Below, in pieces: positions 17,301-25,441 of a stretch of DNA of 64,000 nucleotides. Under the pieces are notes generated by a model that saw only the letters and a program-made list of their open reading frames with translations, was not told where the DNA came from and ran no database searches. The position numbers were made by a program, and so were the translations under genes. Source of the stretch: an uncultured Treponema sp. (lineage in GTDB: Bacteria; Spirochaetota; Spirochaetia; Treponematales; Treponemataceae); contig CAJUBD010000013.1 in NCBI GenBank assembly GCA_910584475.1, positions 44,742 to 108,741 of the forward strand, in the 5' to 3' direction. Each line of letters starts with the position of its first letter. Within the stretch, counting starts at the first letter, position 1.

Positions 17301-18349
17301 GCGAAATCAGCGGCAATATTTCGGATAAATATGGCGGCGGCATTTACGTTGATAAAAGTACGGTCAACTTGAACGGCGGCGTGATAAGAGGAAATAAGTC
17401 TAACTTAAATGGCGGAGGTATTAATGTCTATGACGGCATAGTCACAATGACCGATGGGGAAATCAGCGGAAATACGTCAGATAATGGCGGCGGTGTTTAT
17501 GTTAACGCTACCACATCCGCAGCTGATAGAGGCAAATTTACTATGACTGGTGGCACAATAAACGGCAACACAGGCACAAGCAAAGGCAGCGGAATTACCA
17601 TTGAGGAATTAGGCGAATTTACAATGGAAGGCGGCTTGGTAAGCGGCAATACATCCGGCGGTAAAGGCACGGGCGCATATATTGATTGCAATGCTACGCT
17701 CGTGATGAAAGATGCGGTAAAATTCGCGGAAGACGATGACATTTATCTTTATACTAATACGGGATTGCCAATTCCGACAATCCAAATTGCTGGCGCACTC
17801 ACGGAAGGCAAAGTCGCCACAGTCACGCCTTCAGATTATGTGGATGGCAGAAAAGTTTTGTCCGCGGCATCCGGCTCTGGCGTAACGATAGACCAAACTA
17901 TTTGCGACAAATTCGCCGTAACGCCCGAAGGCAGCACGAAATGGAAAATCATGGAGAATCCTGCGGACAATACGGGAATCCTCAAGAAAGGCGACTCTTC
18001 GGGCGGAATCTCAATTACCGTTCCGGGGATTGAAACATATACATTCACGATTATGACCGGCAATCCCGAAACGCCGCTTACTGATGGAATGACATTGCAA
18101 AGCGGAAGTTCAATGACATTAAAGCAAGTAGAAGATTCCAAAGGAAACCCTTTAAATAGCGAATGCGTTTTGGAAATTCGAGACGCTTCTGGAAACCCTT
18201 TCCCCAATTCGTCCGCTATAGGCACGCCTACAATTTCCATAAGTGTGCCCAATTTACCAGTCACGGCTTCAGCGCAGGTTTATATGAAAGCGACATTGGA
18301 CGGTGGAGCGGTAGTTGAAACGACAATTAGCGTAACGATCTCTCCATAG
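14321..18349 (+). CDS. Large beta-helix (Pmp-like) repeat lipoprotein
   Basis: 1342 residues with a lipoprotein signal (hydrophobic IVLAAIFTALVLGGC; Cys about 28). An N-terminal beta region (30-250) is followed by two right-handed beta-helix blocks, each opened by a DUF1565-like phrase (LYVGGTDINGKPASDTNTGTQ; LIYVRGTGAGWYEDNGKGD). The helix turns repeat a motif of the form M-x-GGEISGNTxxxGGGIYV, about 20 copies with GG-hydrophobic cores as in chlamydial Pmp and Listeria-type repeats. No autotransporter barrel is present. Likely an adhesin-like or stalk-like surface lipoprotein. The repeats make it prone to length change by recombination. Confidence 0.7.
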   Translation: MTRKNFFCKLNFLIVLAAIFTALVLGGCDNLLSSDLAKNLNADSAQIQEGYGTVSGSVASANTSSAAARTAIADINLSNISYTIFAENGSQKIFGTVEANGTFFITLPFGTWAITVNGSNADAPILSQTKNITLSTNSPSTTLDFNPTFSTNPALGEGTISLNVSFPARVDDTSTIQNVEYILQKDETKIPVNVSATDVANGSFIIQHTLADLGAYNLTINFYGDFSNLVYRIDQIVNVYANLTTDEFHGSAPYISGGQIVLDDDRLKEFQNTTLYVGGTDINGKPASDTNTGTQFDPLATLNRALELMNNSDFDNSTEFRVFLKGDVGDGASLSLNEKLTIASADGTAHTITGLGRTFTVASNAELTVQDINFEKIDFAVATGSTLSAKSVNFKDIGFTVEGTVDMDSCIVDGGNSAGGVYVKSGSMFTMKGGEIKNCHSNMYGGGLCIQGTVELTGTKLIGCSAENLGGAVYIANTGTFKMNGGEISGNTTDGDGAGVYVADGGTFTMSGSAKITEDNDVYISSGVINIADELSEDFFARITIPQDQYTNGTQIIYKNGAGTITDGICDKFTVTPDSNGIEWKIVPDATLEYGVLKSEADLIYVRGTGAGWYEDNGKGDIIGDDNNLGNREHPFATIQKAVDTVLSRNDGSERYTIYVDGEVTLSSSDLSGANEMASFATLDKTLNLTIKALSETKKATLNADGANTSKRVINATPNTANGGILNLTLEKLIIKNGNHTTGRGGGIHFNSVGGTLKISDSDIIDNKAKRGGGISVFGGTFTATNCKISGNKADNTPDSGGGVYLGENGKLELENVEISGNTASGQGGGIFVGDGIDFEMTDGTTISKNKAASGGGIFVANTAAFTLTGGTISENECKYSDSGSGGGIRFGNDGASITGKVTIRGGSVIGNSSYKGGGIYSAGTLEMVGSAIIENNKAIGSNGLGGGVYIQSGGKMTISDGKVRNNTATGGAGIYAFRAMPSASDITVTMSGGEISGNISDKYGGGIYVDKSTVNLNGGVIRGNKSNLNGGGINVYDGIVTMTDGEISGNTSDNGGGVYVNATTSAADRGKFTMTGGTINGNTGTSKGSGITIEELGEFTMEGGLVSGNTSGGKGTGAYIDCNATLVMKDAVKFAEDDDIYLYTNTGLPIPTIQIAGALTEGKVATVTPSDYVDGRKVLSAASGSGVTIDQTICDKFAVTPEGSTKWKIMENPADNTGILKKGDSSGGISITVPGIETYTFTIMTGNPETPLTDGMTLQSGSSMTLKQVEDSKGNPLNSECVLEIRDASGNPFPNSSAIGTPTISISVPNLPVTASAQVYMKATLDGGAVVETTISVTISP

Positions 18350-18638
18350 TGTCTTTCCCCCTCGCAACGGGAAACGGCGGATTGCCTCGCTTTCGGGGAC
18401 ACTTTTCAAGGCTTCGTTCAAAGTGCGTTTCTCGGGCTTTTCGCTTCCTCGTATTGTGCGGCCCGTGAAATAGAACGCCGCCGTCCGCTTGGGACGGAAC
18501 TTGTCTATCGCGTTTCTTTAAAAAAGCGCAGAAAAATTAAACTTTCTATTGTAAAATTGAGCCTTGTGGTTTTATTTTACAGTTAACACGCATAAAATCT
18601 CTTGCAAAATTTTGATTTCCATGGTAAACTGAAACAAT
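18350..18638. other. Gene-free interval with possible terminator and a start-less open frame
   Basis: Right after the lipoprotein stop, AGTGTC (18348-18353) can pair with GACACT before TTTT (18398-18406), with CCCC/GGGG pairing inside: a possible terminator. On the minus strand a frame without start codon is open from 18517 down to 18350 and reads like protein (phrases RPKRTAAFYFTGR and LNEALKSVPESEAIRRFP), so it may be a gene fragment. The last 40 bp hold the promoter of the next gene. Confidence 0.4.
18602..18630 (+). promoter_or_regulatory. Promoter with near-leaderless start
   Basis: -35 TTGCAA (18602-18607), 17-bp spacer, -10 TAAACT (18625-18630). ATG 18639 lies 8 nt after the -10, so the predicted mRNA has a leader of 0-2 nt, and no Shine-Dalgarno is present. 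Confidence 0.6.
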
Positions 18639-20231
18639 ATGTCTATAATTCAGGCGATAAAGGACTTTTTGGACAGCATTTTTCGCAGTAATTCGCCAGA
18701 AGTACAAAAGCGGCTTAGTTTGCGCAAGCTTGAAAATGAACTTCGCGAATCTCCGTCGATGCTTTATAAGAATGAACTCGTCCAGCCGAATTTTGCCGAG
18801 GCGTTGCGCATACTTTTTGTGAACACTCGTCCGATCGCCAAAATTCTCGAAAACACGATTTCAAGTTCCGACATTAGGCGGAACAGCCGTTTTGAACAAG
18901 AACTCATTATCACCGCATACAGCGCGGAAGACAGGCAGTTGCTCGATTCGCTTTCATACGAGGCGCGAAAAAAGGCTTTATTTGAAGCCGATCCTAATTC
19001 CGAGCACAGGATTCTTGAGGCGCAGCGCAGCGGACTTGAAAAAATCGTGGCGGACACCAAGCTTCCGCAGTTCGCGAAGATGGACGAAATCATCACGCAT
19101 TTAAAGCAACTCACGGATTTGTGCCATTTCAATTATATCGTGCCGCTCCAACTTTTTGACGGAGATTTTGCCGAACATTATAATGACGAGAATTTCGTTC
19201 CGCAATTTTTGGCGTTGCCCGCCGCGACTTTGGAAAACACTTTCCTCGACCTTTATTATCTGACGGCGGATTTTACGATTACGCTCGCCGACGGAAACGC
19301 CATTTTGGCATTAAACCAGCTATTGAACGGCAAGGAAAATGATTCGCGCACGAAAAAGGAAATAATGCAGAATTTGCGCCGAATTCAGGCGGTGATCAAA
19401 AAAATTCTCGACGCGAAGACTTTGAGAAATTTGATATGCTTGGCGAAAGGCGATTCGAATTTTGTTCCGCAAAAGGCAAGTTATTCGGAAAATGTTTGCA
19501 GGAATTTCATCGAAAAAATTCAAAGGCAATTTCAAGCCGACGAGCAGCATATCCGAAACGAGATGAAAGACAACTATGTGCGGCACGAAATAATGGAGCT
19601 TTTTCCAGACGGAAACATCGAAACGCTCAACGGCTACAATCGCGAGACGATGGAAATCCTCGGCGGCAATTCTACGACGAATTTTATGTGGGTAGTGCCA
19701 ATGCAAATCTTAAAGACATTTTTCAAAATTTACTATGCCGCGCCGTTGCGCTCGCTATTGAACGATATCATCGTGGAAGGACTTTTTTCGAACGCGGCAA
19801 AGAAAACCGCCTTTTCGCAAATGATTTTTTCGATTAACGAGGGAGTGAATTTAATCGACGCATTTGAAAACGAATTCAATCCGAACGGAAGATTCGGCAT
19901 GAATTTGATAAAAGGCTATATCAACGACAGCCACAAAGACGCAGATTTTGGTAAAAGATTGTCGAATCTTGTCGATAATATAAATGCGGAAGCCAAGGAG
20001 ATAATTCAAAAATTGGCGACGCTTTTGTACAGTTTGAGCGATGACTTGGAAGGATTTTTGCAGGACTCAAAGCGTTCTACGAGCGAAATTGTCACGAATT
20101 TGAAGGGCATAATGTTTTCCTCCCGAAACAGGGAGGCGATGTCTTTGCTGGAATTGCAGTTTCCTTTGTGGCAGAATTTTTTTGAAATTATCAAGAATTA
20201 TGTTATAATAAAGAAAACCAAAAAAGAATAG
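18639..20231 (+). CDS. Conserved spirochaete-type cytoplasmic protein of unknown function (possibly DUF5312)
   Basis: 530 residues, no signal peptide or membrane helix, largely alpha-helical with many Leu/Ile/Glu/Lys and Asp residues. It starts MSIIQAIKDFLDSIFRSNSPEVQKR and has phrases such as ATLENTFLDLYYLTADF and FFKIYYAAPLRSLLNDIIVEG. I recall a similarly sized spirochaete family (DUF5312), but this is not certain. The start codon follows a -10 box by 8 nt. The 3' end contains the promoter of the diguanylate cyclase, linking the two loci in position though not necessarily in function. Confidence 0.6.
   Translation: MSIIQAIKDFLDSIFRSNSPEVQKRLSLRKLENELRESPSMLYKNELVQPNFAEALRILFVNTRPIAKILENTISSSDIRRNSRFEQELIITAYSAEDRQLLDSLSYEARKKALFEADPNSEHRILEAQRSGLEKIVADTKLPQFAKMDEIITHLKQLTDLCHFNYIVPLQLFDGDFAEHYNDENFVPQFLALPAATLENTFLDLYYLTADFTITLADGNAILALNQLLNGKENDSRTKKEIMQNLRRIQAVIKKILDAKTLRNLICLAKGDSNFVPQKASYSENVCRNFIEKIQRQFQADEQHIRNEMKDNYVRHEIMELFPDGNIETLNGYNRETMEILGGNSTTNFMWVVPMQILKTFFKIYYAAPLRSLLNDIIVEGLFSNAAKKTAFSQMIFSINEGVNLIDAFENEFNPNGRFGMNLIKGYINDSHKDADFGKRLSNLVDNINAEAKEIIQKLATLLYSLSDDLEGFLQDSKRSTSEIVTNLKGIMFSSRNREAMSLLELQFPLWQNFFEIIKNYVIIKKTKKE
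20183..20210 (+). promoter_or_regulatory. Promoter of the diguanylate cyclase, inside the end of the upstream gene
   Basis: -35 TTGAAA (20183-20188), 16-bp spacer, -10 TATAAT (20205-20210). Predicted start about 20217, giving a leader of about 33 nt that contains the G10 tract. Confidence 0.65.
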
Positions 20232-20236
20232 CGCAC

Positions 20237-20246
20237 GGGGGGGGGG
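20237..20246 (+). repeat. Homopolymeric G10 tract in the ribosome-binding region
   Basis: Ten consecutive G, followed by TAA and ATG 20250. No other Shine-Dalgarno is present, so the tract itself must serve as, or position, the ribosome-binding site. Tracts of this length are prone to slipped-strand changes. Confidence 0.85.
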
Positions 20247-20249
20247 TAA

Positions 20250-21395
20250 ATGGCAGGCAAGGCGCGAAAAAAGACAAAACAAAACGATATTCTCTCTCAC
20301 GAAGAGCCTCAGATGGCGACGGCGAAAACCGTCAGCGAAGATTATGGAAAGGAGCTGTATGATTTGCAGCAGCTCTTGGAAATAGCGCGTTCGCTTTGTT
20401 CGACTTTGGACTATTCTCGGCTGGTGGAATCCATATTGTATACTTGCATGGGGCAAATGCGCGTTTTGGGCGCGGGAATTTTCGTGCTTGACAATATGGA
20501 AACCGACAATTATGTTTTGGGCACGAATTATATCGGAATGGATTTGGACAGCGAAATTGAATATGTGATTCCGCACAATCATCCGGTCATTGAGGTCTTG
20601 AACGAAAAGGAAAGGGTCTTTTTTGTCGAGGACATCAAAAACGCGCTTCCAAATGAAAGTCTCGAAGAAATTTATTCGCTCAAGCCTTCTTTGGTTTTGC
20701 CCCTTTTCCAAAGAAACAGCATAAATGGAATCTTGCTTTTGTCGGAACGGATGGATTTGGGCAATGGCACGGCTTACAATGACTATGACATAAAGCAAAT
20801 ACTGGCCATCGCGTCTCTCGCCAACATAGCGATAAACAACGCCATGCTTTTTGAGCGTTCTTCTACGGACATGATGACGCATTTGAAAATGAAATATTAT
20901 TTTTTCAATATTCTTGGCGAAAAATTGGAATTGGCTCTTTCACAAAACGTGCCGGTCGCAGTCATTATGTTCGATATCGATCATTTCAAAAATTTCAACG
21001 ACACTTACGGACATGCATGCGGCGACTATGTTCTTATTTCGGTTTCAAAAATAATCAGGTCGAATGTCCGTCAGCAGGATATGGCAAGCCGTTATGGTGG
21101 AGAGGAATTTACGGTAATGCTTCCGAATACTTTGAAAGAAGATGCGATGGCGGTGGCGGAACGTATTCGCGAAATCATAGAGGAAACGGATTTCGTTTAC
21201 GAAGGTCAGCACATGCGTGTGACGATTTCAGGCGGCGTTTCCGTCTATGACAAAGATTTGAATCCTGTGCAAGAGACGAAGGAATTGGTCGAGCAGGCTG
21301 ACAAGGCGCTGTATGTTTCCAAAAACAACGGCAGAAATCGGATTACGTTTGCTGATTCTGAAATCATAGCCTCTGCCATGACAAATTGTGCATAA
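20250..21395 (+). CDS. GAF-GGDEF diguanylate cyclase
   Basis: 381 residues, soluble. A basic N-terminus is followed by a GAF domain (about 40-205) and a GGDEF domain (about 215-370). The active site is R-Y-G283-G-E-E-F287, a functional GGEEF signature; IMFDIDHFKNFNDTYGHACGD supplies the metal-binding Asp and the nucleotide site. It should make cyclic di-GMP in response to whatever the GAF domain binds. No inhibitory RxxD motif is seen five residues before GGEEF. Translation starts 3 nt after a G10 tract, so expression may be phase-variable. The rhomboid gene follows after 4 nt. Confidence 0.9.
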   Translation: MAGKARKKTKQNDILSHEEPQMATAKTVSEDYGKELYDLQQLLEIARSLCSTLDYSRLVESILYTCMGQMRVLGAGIFVLDNMETDNYVLGTNYIGMDLDSEIEYVIPHNHPVIEVLNEKERVFFVEDIKNALPNESLEEIYSLKPSLVLPLFQRNSINGILLLSERMDLGNGTAYNDYDIKQILAIASLANIAINNAMLFERSSTDMMTHLKMKYYFFNILGEKLELALSQNVPVAVIMFDIDHFKNFNDTYGHACGDYVLISVSKIIRSNVRQQDMASRYGGEEFTVMLPNTLKEDAMAVAERIREIIEETDFVYEGQHMRVTISGGVSVYDKDLNPVQETKELVEQADKALYVSKNNGRNRITFADSEIIASAMTNCA

Positions 21396-21399
21396 AGAT

Positions 21400-22038
21400 A
21401 TGGGATTTTTGCGTCGCCCTTTTAAATACAAGTTTTATTACGCCACGATAATTTTGGTCGCGCTCAATGTGCTTGCGTTTATTTTTACGGGCAGCGGCAG
21501 AAATTATGATGCGTCGGCATTTTTCGGCTTGCAGCCGATTTTGTTCGTGCGCGGACATTGTTATTGGCAGATTTTCACATATATGTTCATGCACGGTTCG
21601 TGGACTCATCTCATCAGCAATATGATCGGGCTTTTGATTTTCGGAACGATTTGTGAAAAGAAAATCGGCTCGAACGAATTCTTGCTTTTCTACATTTTGT
21701 GCGGAATCGTCTGCGGCGCGTTTTCACTTGTGCTTTACATTTTGGCAGGAATTTGGGGCGTGGTGCTCGTTGGAGCGAGCGGCGCAGTTTATTCGGTACT
21801 TTTGCTTTTTTCTGTAATTTTTCCCACATCGCGCGTTTTTATATTCGGAATCGTTCCAGTGCCTGCGCCGCTTTTGGTTTTAATTTACGCTGGCATTTCG
21901 ATTTTCGATGAACTTTTCGGAAGAAATCAGGGCGTGGCGCATTTGACGCATTTGAGCGGATTCGCCGCCGCTTGGATTTATTGTTTGGTAAGATTTGGAA
22001 TCAGCCCGATAAAAGTATGGAAAAACGCCTGGCGATAA
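21400..22038 (+). CDS. Rhomboid-family intramembrane serine protease
   Basis: 212 residues from ATG 21400 (a GTG at 21388 is an alternative overlapping the previous stop). Six hydrophobic helices. Active-site dyad: GASGAVYS with Ser127, and HLTHLSG with His181 or His184 in the last helix. The N-terminal FMHGSWTHLISNM block matches the rhomboid H-x-x-x-x-H-x-x-x-N helix. It cleaves membrane-spanning helices within the bilayer; the substrate is unknown. Gene order suggests one transcript with the diguanylate cyclase upstream and the exported protein downstream, which overlaps by 22 bp. Confidence 0.88.
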   Translation: MGFLRRPFKYKFYYATIILVALNVLAFIFTGSGRNYDASAFFGLQPILFVRGHCYWQIFTYMFMHGSWTHLISNMIGLLIFGTICEKKIGSNEFLLFYILCGIVCGAFSLVLYILAGIWGVVLVGASGAVYSVLLLFSVIFPTSRVFIFGIVPVPAPLLVLIYAGISIFDELFGRNQGVAHLTHLSGFAAAWIYCLVRFGISPIKVWKNAWR

Positions 22039-22730
22039 AATTCATTTTTCTCGTTTGCTTCACGATGATTTTCGCGCAAGAGGTTTCTTTTCAAAAGAAG
22101 ATTCGGCTTCCGCTTTGGGCGGAATTGGATGCTTATCCAGGCTTGCGTCCGCTCGATGAATCGGCGGAAAAAGAAACCGTTTCCATAGACTATGACGCGC
22201 CGGTTTTCGCGCACGCGATTCGCGAGATGAAAAAAATCACGCCGTTTTTGCTCGGCGGAATGGTCTACGGCTGGGAATTCGACTACACGCCATCCGACAA
22301 GACGCGTGGCGTGGAAGAATTTTTTGAAATGAAGGAAATCCGTCCGTTCAAAGACGAGACAAAATTCATAAAATACGAAGATCCGTGGTTCGACGAAAGC
22401 AAGGTTCATTGCTGGGTTTCATTCGAACGAAGCGGCGCGATGATCCGCGCGTACAATCATTGGGCGGACATAAAAAATCCGCGCATTTTGGGCTTGGGCG
22501 GCGGAAGCGTTTCCAAAGGTTTTGAAGGAATTCAAGAAGCCGCCGAAAACGCCTTGAAAGACGCGGTGCGCACATATTTCAGGAAAATCCTCAAAAACAA
22601 GCCGAAGCGCATTACGGGCGCGGTGCTTGTGAACAAAGTTCCGGCGATATTAATAAAATCAGGAAAATATCAAATTCAACTTGATTTTTTTCTGCAAATC
22701 GGTAAAATAATAGAATACAGAGAGTTTTAG
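22017..22730 (+). CDS. Exported protein of unknown function
   Basis: 237 residues from ATG 22017, chosen because it yields a signal peptide (MEKRLAIKFIFLVCFTMIFAQ, cleavage after Ala-Gln likely); a longer frame upstream would bury it. The mature part is mixed alpha/beta with aromatic and charged residues (GGMVYGWEFDYTPSDKTRG, GLGGGSVSKGFEGIQEAA). No known domain recognised. It overlaps the rhomboid gene end by 22 bp, so translational coupling is likely. Confidence 0.6.
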   Translation: MEKRLAIKFIFLVCFTMIFAQEVSFQKKIRLPLWAELDAYPGLRPLDESAEKETVSIDYDAPVFAHAIREMKKITPFLLGGMVYGWEFDYTPSDKTRGVEEFFEMKEIRPFKDETKFIKYEDPWFDESKVHCWVSFERSGAMIRAYNHWADIKNPRILGLGGGSVSKGFEGIQEAAENALKDAVRTYFRKILKNKPKRITGAVLVNKVPAILIKSGKYQIQLDFFLQIGKIIEYREF

Positions 22731-22819
22731 AAAACGGATGTTTCAAATTGATGTCAAAGATATCGACGCCAATTTGAATTCGAGTTTTCGTTTTTGGAAA
22801 TTTATTAGGAGGTTATTTT

Positions 22820-23206
22820 ATGAAAAAAATTTTTGTGATTTTCATGGTTCTATTTGCGGCGGGATTCGCTTTTGCCCAGGAGCAGGAAGAGGACGAGGTC
22901 GCGCCTTTGGACATGAGCGTTCAAGTGATTGTGCCCGAAGATCAGCATACGCAAAACAAGACTGCGCAAGTCCGAATAGAATATCAGCAAGGGCTTGACG
23001 AAGTGCGCATTTATTATAGCTGTCTCGAAGTGTCGTTCAAGGAAGACGAAGCGCGTGAAACGATTCGCCAATGCTTGAATGATTTCCAGCTCGCGCACAA
23101 TTATTATGGCTACAAGTACATGCGAGATGACCGCCTTTCTTACAGAAAGAACGCTCGCGGCTTGAAGCAGGCCACTTATATGTCGCAAGTAAAATTTACG
23201 AGATAG
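22820..23206 (+). CDS. Small exported protein of unknown function
   Basis: 128 residues with a clear signal peptide (MKKIFVIFMVLFAAGFAFAQ) and an acidic start of the mature chain (EQEEDEVAPLD). The body contains VEVSFKEDEARETIRQ-like helical and VRIEYQQGLDEVRIYYS strand segments; two Cys could pair in the periplasm. An excellent Shine-Dalgarno (AGGAGG, 22808-22813) precedes ATG. pheS follows 14 nt after the stop. Function not recognised. Confidence 0.65.
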   Translation: MKKIFVIFMVLFAAGFAFAQEQEEDEVAPLDMSVQVIVPEDQHTQNKTAQVRIEYQQGLDEVRIYYSCLEVSFKEDEARETIRQCLNDFQLAHNYYGYKYMRDDRLSYRKNARGLKQATYMSQVKFTR

Positions 23207-23220
23207 TTTTAGGTTAAAAA

Positions 23221-24786
23221 ATGGATATCTCCAACATTATCAAAAACCTTCATCCGCTTGAGACGAAGGTTTTGCTCCGTTACGGTCTCAATGACGAATT
23301 GACGGCGGCAAAACTTCAATCGGAGTTGGGCTACAAGGCAGGTCATGCGAACCAGGCGTTCAGCTGGCTTGCGGGCAAGCAACTTTTGGCGGAAGTGAGG
23401 CGCACGCCGCACACTTATTTCGAGCTGAGCGAATTTGGACGCAAAGTTCACGCTGAAGGTTTTGTAGAGGAAAAAATAGTTTCTCTTATAAAAGAGCAGG
23501 GCGCGAAAACTTTGCCGGAAATCGCCGTCGCGCTCGGAATTGAAAACAAGGACGTAGGCTCGGCGTTTGGCGCACTTTCTAAAGACGGCGTTTTGAAAAT
23601 GAACGGCGAAAAAAAGGCTGAATATGCCGGCGCGCCTTTGCCCGAAAGAATTTCCATTGCGAAAAGTTTGATTGAAAAGGCTGTCGCTGCGGAAAACGCC
23701 ACGCTCGACGCGGTGGACTTGTCAAAGTCCGAAATCGAAGTGATGGCGACGCTCACAAAAAAGCGCGGAATCAGCGAAACTCCTTTCCGCACGATTGAGC
23801 GTGAAACTGTGACTTACAAGCTTCAGCAGGCTTTTGAGAAAATCGCGGAGGCTTTGAAGAGCGCAGGAATTACTGGAAACGAACTCGGCGAAATCACGCC
23901 AGCGATGCTTTCGAGCGGAGAATGGAAGCGCGGCACTTTTCGCGCGTACAATATTTCCGTTCCGCCTGCGAGAATCATTCCGGGGCGCACGAATCCTTAT
24001 GTCCAATTTTTGGAAAGCGTGAAGGACAGGCTTTGTTCGCTCGGCTTTGAGGAATTCGATGGGCCGCTTGTGGAAACAGAATTTTGGAACGGCGACGCGC
24101 TTTTTATGCCGCAATTTCACGCCGCGCGCGACATTCACGACGTGTACCGCATAAAAAATCCGACTCACGCTAAAAGCATCGAAGAGCCGTATTTGTCGAA
24201 TGTGGCGGCAGCACACAAAGATGGCGGCGACACTGGAAGCCGGGGTTGGAATTACGAATTCGACCACGAATTTACAAAGCGGCTCATTTTGCGCTCGCAG
24301 GGCACGGTTCTTTCCGCGCACCAAATGCACAAAGCGAAGATTCCCGGGAAATATTTTGGCATCGTGCGTTGTTTCCGTTACGACAAAGTGGACGCGACGC
24401 ATTTGAGCGACTTCTACCAGACCGAAGGAATCATTCTCGGAAAGGAAGTGAATTTGCGGACGCTGCTTGGAATGCTCGAAATGTTCGCGGTGGAAGTGGC
24501 AGGCGCGGAAGAAGTGAAATACGTTCCGGGCTATTTTCCGTTCACCGAGCCGAGCATCGAAGTCCACATCAAGCATCCGAAATTGGGCTGGTTCGAGCTT
24601 GGCGGCTCAGGCATTTTCCGCCCTGAAGTGACAAAGCCGATGGGCATTCCCGAAGATGTCCATGTGGCGGCATGGGGAATCGGAATTGACCGAATGGCCT
24701 TGATGGCGCTTGGCTTGAACGATTTGCGCGAGCTTTTCTGCGAAGACATTGAGCGCGTTCGTTTGCGGAAGGCGTCGCGAGTGTAA
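23221..24786 (+). CDS. pheS: Phenylalanine--tRNA ligase alpha subunit, archaeal/eukaryotic type
   Basis: 521 residues, the length of archaeal-type alpha chains and far longer than the usual bacterial form (about 330). The N-terminal winged-helix repeats (KLQSELGYKAGHANQAFSWL, then IAVALGIENKDVGSAFGAL) are specific to the archaeal/eukaryotic type. The class II catalytic core follows: FDGPLVETEFWNGDALFMPQFHAARD (motif 2 region), FYQTEGI, and GSGIFRPEVTKP with GWGIGIDR-like AAWGIGIDRMALM (motif 3). It charges tRNA-Phe together with PheT, which is not in the window. Spirochaetes are known for this transferred archaeal-type enzyme, supporting the assignment of the organism. Confidence 0.93.
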   Translation: MDISNIIKNLHPLETKVLLRYGLNDELTAAKLQSELGYKAGHANQAFSWLAGKQLLAEVRRTPHTYFELSEFGRKVHAEGFVEEKIVSLIKEQGAKTLPEIAVALGIENKDVGSAFGALSKDGVLKMNGEKKAEYAGAPLPERISIAKSLIEKAVAAENATLDAVDLSKSEIEVMATLTKKRGISETPFRTIERETVTYKLQQAFEKIAEALKSAGITGNELGEITPAMLSSGEWKRGTFRAYNISVPPARIIPGRTNPYVQFLESVKDRLCSLGFEEFDGPLVETEFWNGDALFMPQFHAARDIHDVYRIKNPTHAKSIEEPYLSNVAAAHKDGGDTGSRGWNYEFDHEFTKRLILRSQGTVLSAHQMHKAKIPGKYFGIVRCFRYDKVDATHLSDFYQTEGIILGKEVNLRTLLGMLEMFAVEVAGAEEVKYVPGYFPFTEPSIEVHIKHPKLGWFELGGSGIFRPEVTKPMGIPEDVHVAAWGIGIDRMALMALGLNDLRELFCEDIERVRLRKASRV

Positions 24787-24844
24787 TTTCAAGGGAAAGC
24801 GCGAGTTTGGAATGCGCGAGTTCCTGCAAGTTTGATATTTAGGG

Positions 24845-24884
24845 AAAAATCCGTGCGCAATTTTTGGCGTGCGGATTTTTTTTT
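24845..24884 (+). terminator. Rho-independent terminator after pheS
   Basis: Stem AATCCGTGCGC paired with the GGCGTGCGGATT arm (two wobble pairs), followed by nine T. It lies about 60 bp after the pheS stop. Confidence 0.8.
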
Positions 24885-24965
24885 ATGCGATGAGTTTTTT
24901 TTGGAAAAACGAAGAATTCAATGAAATGGTGGAAAGTTTAAAACAGTATTTTTAGCTAAAACAAC

Positions 24966-24992
24966 AAAGGCGGCATTCAATGCCGCCTTTTT
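24966..24992. terminator. Bidirectional terminator between pheS and the CBM48 gene
   Basis: Perfect 11-bp stem AAAGGCGGCAT / ATGCCGCCTTT with loop TCA and T-runs on both strands; it lies just beyond the stop of the minus-strand gene at 24998. Confidence 0.85.
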
Positions 24993-24997
24993 CCTTG

Positions 24998-25315
24998 CTA
25001 TTCAAGCTTTGTGCTTACTACGGAATTGTCGGTGCTTGAATAAGGCGCGGGAACATACTTGTCCGCTTTCCAGTCATTTTCCCATCGCTTTCCGTCAACT
25101 AGATAGCGGAATTGGTATTCTTTGTCCGCGTCCAGTTCGATTTTGATGGAAAATGTTCCGTCCTTGCCTTTTTTAAGCTGATGTTCCTTGCTGCTCCAAC
25201 TGTTGAAATCGCCCGCTATGTGAATTGTTTGTGCTCCTTGGGCGGCTTCCGGCGACACTGTGAAAGTAACTTCGCATTTTGAGTTGCTCTTCAAAAATTT
25301 CTTTTTCAAAGGCAT
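24998..25315 (-). CDS. Stand-alone CBM48/AMPK-type glycogen-binding domain protein
   Basis: 105 residues from ATG 25315, chosen because GGGAGAA lies 6 nt upstream. One carbohydrate-binding module of the isoamylase early-set/CBM48 type fills the protein: VTFTVSPEAAQGAQTIHIAGDFNSW, then FSIKIELDADKEYQFRYLVDGKRWENDWKADKY. The W and K residues of the binding face are present. There is no attached enzyme domain. Likely binds glycogen or another alpha-glucan as a targeting or regulatory subunit; the partner is not in the window. Confidence 0.8.
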   Translation of the reverse strand: MPLKKKFLKSNSKCEVTFTVSPEAAQGAQTIHIAGDFNSWSSKEHQLKKGKDGTFSIKIELDADKEYQFRYLVDGKRWENDWKADKYVPAPYSSTDNSVVSTKLE

Positions 25316-25441
25316 TTTTGATTCTCCCAAAAAATTTGTAGGCAAAGTTCAAAACTTTACCTATTGTTTTAAAAGTTAAAATATTATATTATATTTTAAA
25401 AAGTTGTTCAAGTCTTTTTGCACGGATTTGACGATTTTTTA

